From Galdieria partita (taxonomy: Eukaryota; Rhodophyta; Bangiophyceae; Galdieriales; Galdieriaceae): a DNA stretch of 64,000 nt. A model generated the notes under the pieces. That model made no database searches. It was not told where the DNA came from and saw nothing but the letters and a program-made list of their open reading frames with translations. The translations under genes were made by a program, and so were the position numbers. The stretch is taken from the NCBI GenBank assembly GCA_025991245.1, contig BQMJ01000015.1:1-64000 (forward strand), given 5' to 3'. The first letter of the stretch is position 1. Every line of letters begins with the position of its first letter. This document shows, piece by piece, positions 56,656 to 64,000 of the stretch.

Positions 56656-58625
56656 ATGAGTCGTCCAACATTTGATACCAATGCTGCTGAAGTATATAGA
56701 ACTTCCGTGGAGATGGAAGCTATTGAAAGAAGGTCAGAAGAAGAAGTACAGCAACAAGATGGTCAAGGAAATGATCCAGAATCCTTAAAAGCTACTGTGG
56801 AAGAAGAAAAGAAAAAGTCCATTGCTAGTTATATTCGTTACAATGCCTTTGGAACTGCTATGGGTTTCTTTGTGAATGGTTATATGTATGACATTTCTAC
56901 TTATATAGTTTCCGTATATACCGATGTCTTTCCTTCCTTTCGTCATGATGTATTTTTGCAAACTGCTATAGGAGTATCGATGTTATATGGAGTTATGTTT
57001 GGACTGTTGTTATTTGGATTCATTGCCGACTATTTTGGAAGGAAGAAAGGTCTTATTATGTGTTCTTGTTTGGTGCTACTTGGAAATATTATTGGAGTGG
57101 CTTCTCATGGTACAAGTGTGGTAGGAGGTATATGGATGATGAATATTGGATTAGGAGTTGCTGGATTGGGCATGGGAGGTGAATATACTTGTAATGTGCC
57201 AAATGCTATGGAAGATAGCGAAGGAGTCAATATCAAAACACGTGGAAGAAGAACTTCTATGTTGGTCATGTGTATGGAAGTCATTGGCAATTATATGCCA
57301 TTTGTCGTTCAAGTCATTATTATTGCAGCAGCTTGTCGAAATGCTTATCTTGGAGCGGCTTCTCATTGTCATTATGAAATAGTGAAAAGAGTGTCTTTTG
57401 CAGTAGCAACTATTCCAGTCATTTGTGTACTTATTTATCGTACCCAAATGAGAGATTCCGAAATGTTCTCCAAAGACAAGCAAAGAGGCAAATCTCGATA
57501 TGATGCAATTGACCTTTATATTGTCATTCGTCATTTTGCTTTTCGTTCCGTCGGTGCAGTTCTCAACTGGTTCTTGGTCGATTATATCAATTATAGCATG
57601 GGTACTTTTGGAGTTATTATTCTACAATCAGTTATTGGAGTATCTTTGCTCAAGTCACTATGGATTACTTTGGCAGAAGGAGGTGCTTACCTAATTTGGC
57701 TTCCATTTGTTGCAGCATTTGTTGTCGATCGTTTAGGAAGAAGAAAGACGGAAGTACTTGGATGGGCTTGTTTATCATCTGCACAACTTATCAATGCTGG
57801 AGCATTTTGGCCTTTGAAGAGACATCCCATAGGTTGGATATTTTGGAGTACTTTTGTATTCGGTTTTCAGTACTTTGTGTTTGTTCCTGTCTATTTGATT
57901 CCAGCAGAGGCATTTCCTACCAAGATTCGTGCAACTATGTATGGAGTTTCTTCCTCTTTTGGCAAATGTGGAGGAATTGTAGGAACTACTATCTTTCCAC
58001 ATATGTGGGTTAACTTTTCTGGCAGTGCTCATGCAGAAACCTTACCAGCATTAGGCTTACTATGTGGTTTTATGCTGGATTGGAATATTTAGCTCTCATA
58101 TTAGCCTTTTTCTTTGTCCCTGAATACTCTCAAAAGTCATTAGTTAAAGAAGATCAAAGGTTCTATGAGTTGAGAAGAAGATATGCTGCTAGATTTGCAA
58201 AGAGATTGGGTGTAACTGATGAAGACTTGAGAGAAGAGTCCTTGAACTATACTTTTCTACAAATTCTTAAATACAGGATAACTTCATCTTCAAAAGAGCA
58301 GTTTCATTTGCAGTTGAAGAATTATGCAGCCACATTGTGTCGTGAAAATGGACTAGGAAGTTTGCGTAGAATTGAATATGTCGCAGAATTGCCAACTGAT
58401 TACAATGATTTGACTTTATTTTCACGTTTGATGAGAAAGATTAGAATGGGAAAGGAACAATGTGCTATTTATGAAAAGAACTCTGAAGAGATGGGATATT
58501 ATGATCCATCTGTGGAGGAAGAAGAGTTTGAGAATAATGAAAAACAGGAAGATGTTGGAGATTATCATTCTTATGATTGGTGGACTAGCGATGCCATCGT
58601 TCGTAATGAAGATACTAAAATGTGA
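56656..58625 (+). CDS. Major facilitator transporter, PHO84-like (phosphate:H+ symporter family)
   Basis: Two frames are best joined by a 50-base intron (58005-58054), giving 639 residues; the donor GTGGGT is not ideal, so the junction is less sure than others here. About twelve membrane helices are visible. Typical elements are ADYFGRKKGLIM after helix 2, GVAGLGMGGEYTCNVPNAM, GAVLNWFLVDYINYSMGTFG at the start of the second half, VDRLGRRKTEVLGW, and PAEAFPTKIRATMYGVSSS with GKCGGIVGTT. This pattern fits the phosphate:H+ symporter branch; other substrates cannot be excluded. The protein has an unusually long acidic cytoplasmic tail of about 160 residues ending in a tryptophan- and tyrosine-rich segment. 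The next gene begins 22 bases downstream. Confidence 0.8.
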
Positions 58626-58647
58626 TTGATTTTGTGTGATGAAATAA

Positions 58648-59448
58648 ATGAGTAGTTTTATGGCTTGCTTTGTGGTTGTTCCTACTCGTAGAATATCACA
58701 AAGACCTTCTTGTCAATGGGTGTTACAAAGAAGAAGGAATAGACAACTTTTCAACTATGTTGTGAGAAAGCCCTCAACTTGTGCAAGTCTTGAGTTGATC
58801 AAGATTTGTGGTATTACTTGTAAAGAAGATGCTTCTATGGTGTGTAAAGCAATAGAAGAAAGAAAGCACAGGGTACCCTATGATTCTATCCGCTTCTTAT
58901 TGGGTGTTATATTCTGTCCACAGTCTAAACGCAACGTTGATGAGAAGGTTGCACGTCAAATTGTAGAAACCGTCGAGTACTTTGGTAACGCTCAAGTTGT
59001 AGGAGTATTCGTTCATCAAGATGCCTCAAATATCATTCATATATGTCAACAAACGGGTATTTCCATAGCACAGTTGCATGGCGATGTGCCTAGACAATCT
59101 CTTTCTATGCTACCTCATTGGATAGAATCTATTCCTGTGCTATCGGTATATTCCGATGGCAGTTTGGATAGTGACTTGGAGCAAATACAGTTGGGAAGTT
59201 GGATACTGTTTGATTCACCCGGTGGAGGTACTGGGAAGACATTTGCTTGGAGCAACTTTAAACCTCCTCCACAATTGCGTTGGATATTAGCGGGTGGAAT
59301 TCGTATAGATAATATTCAAAGTGCTTTAAACAAATTGAGACCTCCCGGTGTAGATGTTTCATCTGGAGTTTGTCAATCGGATGGAATTCGTAAGAGTGCT
59401 CAACTTGTGAGTACATTTCTAGACTTGTGTTCAACAACTGTTGTATAA
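58648..59448 (+). CDS. PAI1: Phosphoribosylanthranilate isomerase (tryptophan biosynthesis)
   Basis: The enzyme performs the third specific step of tryptophan synthesis, an Amadori rearrangement, presumably in the plastid. The gene is one exon of 266 residues. LIKICGITCKEDA holds the catalytic cysteine; VVGVFVHQDAS, ISIAQLHGD, LFDSPGGGTGKTFAWS (with the general-acid aspartate), WILAGGIRIDNI and GVDVSSGVCQSDGIRKS are barrel signatures. The last motif usually reads SSGVE; here the glutamate is a cysteine. The first 50 residues are basic and Ser-rich and fit a transit peptide. The gene is on the same strand as the transporter, only 22 bases after its stop. Confidence 0.93.
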   Translation: MSSFMACFVVVPTRRISQRPSCQWVLQRRRNRQLFNYVVRKPSTCASLELIKICGITCKEDASMVCKAIEERKHRVPYDSIRFLLGVIFCPQSKRNVDEKVARQIVETVEYFGNAQVVGVFVHQDASNIIHICQQTGISIAQLHGDVPRQSLSMLPHWIESIPVLSVYSDGSLDSDLEQIQLGSWILFDSPGGGTGKTFAWSNFKPPPQLRWILAGGIRIDNIQSALNKLRPPGVDVSSGVCQSDGIRKSAQLVSTFLDLCSTTVV

Positions 59449-59510
59449 AACCAACTTTTATCCACCCCTTATGGCTATCACAATATATATATTTGGATCC
59501 TGGATTGCAT

Positions 59511-60430
59511 CTACTTACTTACTCGAGTTACTGGAGTGCGTTTGTTTCCAATGATAGAAAGAAATACGTTGTAAAATATTTGCACAGCGTTGATATAAAG
59601 TAAGCGTTGATTGCTGGGAATAAACCGAAAGTTAATAGCATGTGCCAATGGCCATACTTTCCAAGATGCAAATATGGCAGTTTTCCAGTCTTGACTCAAC
59701 TTTGCCTTGAACTGTTGTAAAGATTGTCTCTCAAGTACTGCTAAGAAACCAAAGAAAATAAAAGCGAAAATAGGAGCCCATAATACTTGATCAATGGCTA
59801 CTTTGCAAGCCACTTTCCACGCTTCTGTACCGGGTATTGCCTTGTCCAATCGAGTATAAAAGATATGTCCTGTTGGTCCATGAATAAGAAAACCAAATAA
59901 TGCCATTCTTAATAAACGATCCAAGTGAAGAATACCATCTGAAGATAAAAACTTTTGGGCTAAAATATCCCCCAATATAAAACCAATCAAGGAAGTAAGT
60001 GATTTAGTCAACAAAGGTCGTGACTCTAAAAGTTGATTATAACGCATCCAAAAAACCAAAAGAGGATGAGAGCCACCTTTTATAAAAGTGAGCAATCCTT
60101 TTCCATTGAGCACTTTACTCACGTACCCTGACCTCCAGCACTACCTGCACTGCCACCGTGTCCTCCACTGTTGGATCCACCACCACCACTTAAACCACCA
60201 GAAGGACCACTTGAACGATAAAATATACGTCCACTTCTTAATGACTTTAACCAAAGATGAAAACTACCCCTACGACCGGAGCGAGGACTTTGAATATTCA
60301 TACATAACTTGTGACAAGTTTCTCTTTGTCTCTTTATAACCCATAGATTACACCCACTCAAGTCTATGGGAAGTACATATAAGCAAGACTTGGTTCGTGA
60401 CAAATCAAACATTGAACAACACACACTCAT
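59511..60430 (-). CDS. Mpv17/PMP22-family membrane protein
   Basis: Two exons (60430-60127 and 60076-59511) join across a 50-base intron to 289 residues. The C-terminal half has the family order: WMRYNQLLESRPLLTKSLTS, GFILGDILAQKF, RLLRMALFGFLIHGPTGHIF, DQVLWAPIFAFIFF and the signature WKVWPLAHAINFRFIPSNQR. These proteins sit in inner mitochondrial, peroxisomal or plastid membranes and may form channels. The N-terminal 100 residues are basic and then strongly Gly/Ser-rich (GGLSGGGGSNSGGHGGS), similar in style to plastid-targeted plant members, so a plastid location is inferred. Confidence 0.9.
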
Positions 60431-60476
60431 AAGAAATCAAAGATCTCCAACAATCTCTCTCGGAGATGTTCCACTT

Positions 60477-61392
60477 TTAAACCGTTTCTACATAAGATTC
60501 CATTTGTGTCGTATGCTTTCGTTGCCTATCCAAGTATCTTTGATATAAACGCAACCTTATTCTTTCAAAAGACTGTAAAATAACTTCTTGATACATTTCT
60601 CGACTACCTAAAGAACCCTGTTGACCCAATTCCAAAAACTGTCTATTACTATTCTGTTGTTCACCAACAGAAACTATCAAGTCACCAGCTTCACCTTGAG
60701 CAGAATTATCAGAGAGTCGAACTTGTTCATTACAAAGTGGACAACGACTTCCACGAATCAACCAACGAGTAATACAAGAAATATGAAAACCATGTCCACA
60801 AGGAAGTAAACGTAAATGAGTATTTGTTTCTACTGCTTCCAAACATACCGCACAAACTTCATTGGGAACCACATGTTGACCTAAAAAATATTTCCTAATA
60901 GGTATTGTAGACTTGTACAACAATTGACTCGTCGAATCTTCTTTTTCTGTGCTGGATAAAGTTTCTTTTTTGTGTTTCCAACTCGGGACCATTGAAGGTG
61001 TTTCCCTTAAGGCACTAGTAGGAACCTCAATATTCTCAAGCTCTTCATCGGATAATGAATCCTTTCCTTGTTCAAGAAATAAGACTGGTGGTTGGTTGGG
61101 TCCTCTGTAGATAATTTCTGGACAATATAGTTCAATCTCTGAGGCAAGTAGACCTTTTCCAAGTTTCCTCCTTCGAGAGCCCAAATTTCGAGTTTGAGTG
61201 TTATTTCTCTCGTACTGATTTTCAAACAATCCTGGTAAGCCTCTTCTTCTTCTAACACAGTTGACGATACCTGTTATCACAGTTGCACTAACAATCAATA
61301 TTAAGCCTGCCAGGATGAACCAACGAAAATTCTTTGGTGGATATCCATTGAGGTGTCCATTTCTTTGGCACAAAATACCGTTGATTGGATCC
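60477..61392 (-). CDS. Membrane-anchored RING-H2 E3 ubiquitin ligase
   Basis: About 300 residues. A membrane helix near the start (WFILAGLILIVSATVITGIV) is followed by a basic stop-transfer stretch (CVRRRRGLPG), an acidic middle and a RING-H2 finger: CAVCLEAVETNTHLRLLPCG followed by HGFHISCITRWLIRGSRCPLC. All eight ligand positions are present. This is the layout of plant ATL-type ligases. No ATG lies in frame at the 5' end; the frame opens at an acceptor-like AATAG at 61393, so a short 5' exon is likely but was not located. The upstream space before the divergent GTPase gene is only about 46 bases, so that exon may overlap it. Confidence 0.85.
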
Positions 61393-61438
61393 TATTCTTT
61401 TGTATATGGAAAGTAGTCAATAGTCATATATTATTATC

Positions 61439-62168
61439 ATGCAGGATAACGAATGGATGGAAGAAAGCAATAGTATTTATCCCAAAGAACAAAGAAATAA
61501 CATTGTAGTAAAGACAGCTCTTATTGGAGACCCTTTTGTAGGAAAAACTTCACTTATGGTCAAGTATGTGGAAGGAAAATTTGACGAAGATTATATACAA
61601 ACTTTAGGAGTCAACTTTATGGAGAAAAACATTTATGTCAAAAACTTGGAAATAACTTTTAGTATTTGGGATTTAGGAGGACAAAAAGACTTTGTGACAA
61701 TGTTGCCCTTGGCCTTGAGTGATACGGTGGCAGTCGTTTTCATGTTTGACTTGACCAGAAAAATAACGCTTCAAAATGTAAAAGAATGGTATAGACAAGC
61801 ACGAACATATAACAAGGTAAGGACTTTATGACTCGCGTGAAAAGTGACTCAAGATATTGTCACAGTCGGCATTGCCTTTTTTAGTGGGTACCAAATTTGA
61901 TGGATTTGTAACGCTTCCAAAAGAAGAACAAATAACTATAGTTGAACAATCTCGCAAATTTGCCCGAGCAATGAAGGCTCCATTGATTTTCTGTTCTGCT
62001 TCGCATTCTATTAATGTACAAAAGTTATTCAAAGTAATTTTGGCAAAATTGTTCGATTTACGAGTATCGGTCGAAGAAAATCATAATGTGGGTGAGCCCT
62101 TGTTGGAATGGTATTATCCACCCACTAGTCCTCCTAGCAGCAATGGTGGAAGTGCTCCTTCATCTTAA
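61439..62168 (+). CDS. SPG1: Spg1/Tem1-like Ras-superfamily GTPase
   Basis: Spg1/Tem1 controls the septation or mitotic exit pathway in fungi; plants have a related SGP group. Two exons (61439-61816, 61866-62168) give 226 residues. G1 is GDPFVGKTS, switch I TLGVNFMEKNIYVK, G3 WDLGGQKDF, and LVGTKFDGF stands for G4 (TKFD instead of NKxD, as usual in this family). CSASHSINVQKLFK is the G5 region. ALSDTVAVVFMFDLTRKITL and EWYRQARTYNK are strongly Spg1-like. There is no C-terminal prenylation cysteine, as in the family. The tail is Pro/Ser-rich. Confidence 0.92.
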
Positions 62169-62244
62169 ACTCGTATTCAATAAGCAAAGAAATATAAAGT
62201 GGAAATATCATTGTATATCCTCAAATAGAAGATTGCTTTATTCT

Positions 62245-63204
62245 TCAATCAAATAGTCCCAAGCCAAGATCTTCATCTTCTTCTTCTTCTTGTGGTTGCT
62301 CTTGTTTCTCTTCTTGTTTAGACGCTCCACCAGTTCCTACCGAAGCACCGCCTGTAGGTAATACATTGACTACCATTTGTGCCAAAGCGTCTGGATTATC
62401 CAACAAGTCCTTTAGTTGTACTGCTTGTGGCATAGTATAGTCTGAAACCAAAGAAACTGCAAAAAGATTCTTCAATGACGAAATGATCGTATAAGGAACG
62501 GAAGCTTGAGTTGGATATCCAATTGCCAAAGAAACAGCAGCAATATTGTGAATTCCTTCCTTGGTCACTTGAGAGATTTCTTCTTCACCAATATCCAACA
62601 CTTTTGGTTCATAAATGACTCCATTTTCATAGATGACGTGAATAACCGCACCGTATTTGAAAGGCTTTATATTCAGCTTTTGTAAAAGAGTTTGTTCGGA
62701 ATTGCCTACTCGTTGTCCTTCTTTTAAAAGTGTCACGTCGCTTTGGATTTCAATTTGTCCCTTGTTGATCTTGGTTGGAATATTCAGGGCCTGGAAAAAG
62801 GAAGTCATAGTTGGTTCCATTCCTGTTGGTCCCGCAGGAATCACCACATCACACTGTGCAAAAGTACCTGCTTTGGCAGCAGCAGGAACTCTATTCTCCG
62901 CTATCTTCTCGCGTACTTGTTTCAAATCACCATTGGTAAAGATAAATCCCACGTTTCCTACGAGATGTGGCAAAAGTTTCTCTAGCGCAGGATTTTTCGA
63001 CAAGTGACTTTTTAGCGCCTTTCTGATCATAGTGTTCTTTCCCATCAATACTTCACAATCCTTTCTCAACGCTTGTCGTAGCTTTTGCAATTGATTCGAA
63101 CCCACATTGTCCACTCCTATAACCAAAACCTTGTCAAATTTCTCAAAGTAAGTAATAATCCTCTCAAAATATGAAGCTTTACGCTCTGCTCTGGATTGAG
63201 GCAT
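62245..63204 (-). CDS. RPLP0: 60S acidic ribosomal protein P0
   Basis: P0 anchors the ribosomal stalk that activates translation GTPases. The single-exon gene encodes 319 residues, the usual length. The N-terminal L10 domain shows EVLMGKNTMIRKAL and LLPHLVGNVGFIFTNGDL, the middle VIPAGPTGMEPTMTSFFQAL and KINKGQIEI, and the end is the Gly-rich hinge plus the acidic EEEEDEDLGLGLFD tail shared by P-proteins. The lack of introns in this highly expressed gene contrasts with its neighbours. Confidence 0.97.
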   Translation of the reverse strand: MPQSRAERKASYFERIITYFEKFDKVLVIGVDNVGSNQLQKLRQALRKDCEVLMGKNTMIRKALKSHLSKNPALEKLLPHLVGNVGFIFTNGDLKQVREKIAENRVPAAAKAGTFAQCDVVIPAGPTGMEPTMTSFFQALNIPTKINKGQIEIQSDVTLLKEGQRVGNSEQTLLQKLNIKPFKYGAVIHVIYENGVIYEPKVLDIGEEEISQVTKEGIHNIAAVSLAIGYPTQASVPYTIISSLKNLFAVSLVSDYTMPQAVQLKDLLDNPDALAQMVVNVLPTGGASVGTGGASKQEEKQEQPQEEEEDEDLGLGLFD

Positions 63205-63364
63205 TTCTAAAAGTCAAAGACTCAACAATTCCCTCAATGCACTATAGCGCAATGATCATTCGGCGTCGAATGCCAAATGTCTTTTTTGGATCATTGAAAG
63301 GACTCCACACAACCAAAAGCTAAAACACTCATGTTTATTACAACTTTTTCTTATCGTGTACAAT
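63205..63364. promoter_or_regulatory. Upstream region of RPLP0 and 3' end of SMC2
   Basis: The 160 bases between RPLP0 and SMC2, both on the minus strand, must hold the P0 promoter. A GATCATTCGGCGTCG segment and a partly palindromic GGATCATTGAAAGG are visible, but no known motif can be assigned. Confidence 0.35.
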
Positions 63365-64000
63365 TCAAGCCATATTCTCCTTATCTCCACTAGTCCTTTC
63401 CACGGTAGAAGTACCATCGACTAGTTTGGTTCGAAATAGAATGTTGGCGTTTTGGAACATACCTTCTTTCAAACTGACGACTATAAACTGCGAGTACCCA
63501 AAATGCTTTCTTAACATAGTTCCTATATTTTGGGTATGGCTAAGGTCCAACGCGGCATCAACTTCATCCAAGATATACAAAGGAGCAGGCTTGTAACGTA
63601 ACAAGGCCAATATGAGAGAAAGAGCAACTAAACTGCGTTGTCCACCACTCAGTTCAGAAAGACTCTTTTTCCAACTATGATTCAAAGCAACTTGTATTTC
63701 AAGACCTTCCAAAATACTCTTCCCTTCCAAAGGTTTCAGATATGCTGAGGAACCAGGTAATAAAGATGAAAAAATAGACGCCAAATCTTCATTAACCTTA
63801 TTCCAAGTTTTCTCTACAGCCTTGACTTTCTTCTCATCAAGTTCCTTAATAACAGTTTGTATCTGTCGTCGATCATTTTCTACAATTCTTTTCTTCCTCA
63901 AAAGGTCCTGATATTCTTGTTCGGCTTGTTCAAACATACTGGATACTTTTCTGTTGACTACTCTATCTAGACGACTCTGTTCTTTCTCAAGACTCGATAA
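63365..64000 (-). CDS. SMC2: Condensin subunit SMC2, C-terminal part (continues beyond window)
   Basis: SMC2 is an ATPase of the condensin complex that compacts chromosomes. Visible is the last part of the returning coiled coil ([13 protein letters not shown]) and the C-terminal ATPase lobe: [20 protein letters not shown] (signature motif), [20 protein letters not shown] (Walker B and D-loop) and [31 protein letters not shown] and DGTSTVERT distinguish SMC2 from SMC1, 3 and 4. The frame stays open to the window edge, so the gene is cut by the window and not truncated in the genome. Confidence 0.95.
   Translation of the reverse strand, partial: LSSLEKEQSRLDRVVNRKVSSMFEQAEQEYQDLLRKKRIVENDRRQIQTVIKELDEKKVKAVEKTWNKVNEDLASIFSSLLPGSSAYLKPLEGKSILEGLEIQVALNHSWKKSLSELSGGQRSLVALSLILALLRYKPAPLYILDEVDAALDLSHTQNIGTMLRKHFGYSQFIVVSLKEGMFQNANILFRTKLVDGTSTVERTSGDKENMA

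Noticed and set aside
57151-57534. 127-codon minus-strand frame inside the transporter gene
   Set aside because: It is antisense to membrane-helix coding sequence, rich in Ser/His as expected from the complement.

Overview
This window looks like the end of a nuclear chromosome of a unicellular red alga of the Galdieria type (Cyanidiophyceae). The evidence is a terminal telomere-like array, many spliceosomal introns of only about 50 bases, very tight gene spacing, and a gene set combining eukaryotic housekeeping genes with plastid-type enzymes (IspH of the plant and cyanobacterial form, ThiC). The genus is inference; the eukaryotic, plastid-bearing, compact-genome character is read from the sequence.

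Layout. 1-540 is a telomeric array of mixed 10- and 11-base units. 541-14168 is subtelomeric DNA without a convincing gene: a tandem 346-base repeat next to the telomere, a long stretch with T-rich top strand, then an A-rich stretch holding decayed pieces of dispersed repeats. 14.8-31 kb is an accessory zone dominated by one intronless family of large P-loop NTPases fused to a PD-(D/E)XK-like nuclease domain, some also with a C-terminal SAM-like domain. One copy looks whole (14815-17445). Two copies face each other and are interrupted about once each (20484-22591 and 23363-25467). One copy is broken in its front but open in its last 1.2 kb (25639-28234). One is heavily decayed (29151-30980) and one is a short fragment (18428-18590). 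Pieces of the dispersed repeats lie between them.

From about 32.5 kb to the right edge the sequence becomes densely packed core genes with short introns: isoprenoid synthesis (IspH), two tandem bZIP factors, a small membrane protein, thiamine synthesis (ThiC), an ERAD component (Sel1L/Hrd3), an orphan membrane-anchored protein, proline dehydrogenase, the retromer subunit VPS29, RNA polymerase subunit RPB9, proteasome lid subunits Rpn7 and Rpn6, a Siva-like cysteine-rich protein, an acyl-CoA-binding/ankyrin protein, an Sds3/BRMS1-like protein, an AMPK-gamma/SNF4 protein, a ZIP metal transporter, a PHO84-like transporter, phosphoribosylanthranilate isomerase, an Mpv17/PMP22 protein, a RING-H2 membrane protein, a Spg1/Tem1 GTPase, ribosomal protein P0 and the end of condensin SMC2.

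The core genes do not form a pathway operon. They are arranged as divergent pairs with start codons only 57-60 bases apart (ThiC/Sel1L, VPS29/RPB9, Rpn7/Siva-like), which implies shared bidirectional promoters, and as convergent pairs with 14-17 bases between stops. The most novel candidate system is the subtelomeric NTPase-nuclease(-SAM) family. It resembles both the archaeal-type ATPases reported as expanded in Galdieria and the Crinkler/RHS-like NTPase-nuclease proteins of other eukaryotes. Exon coordinates were derived by eye from splice signals and frame continuity.
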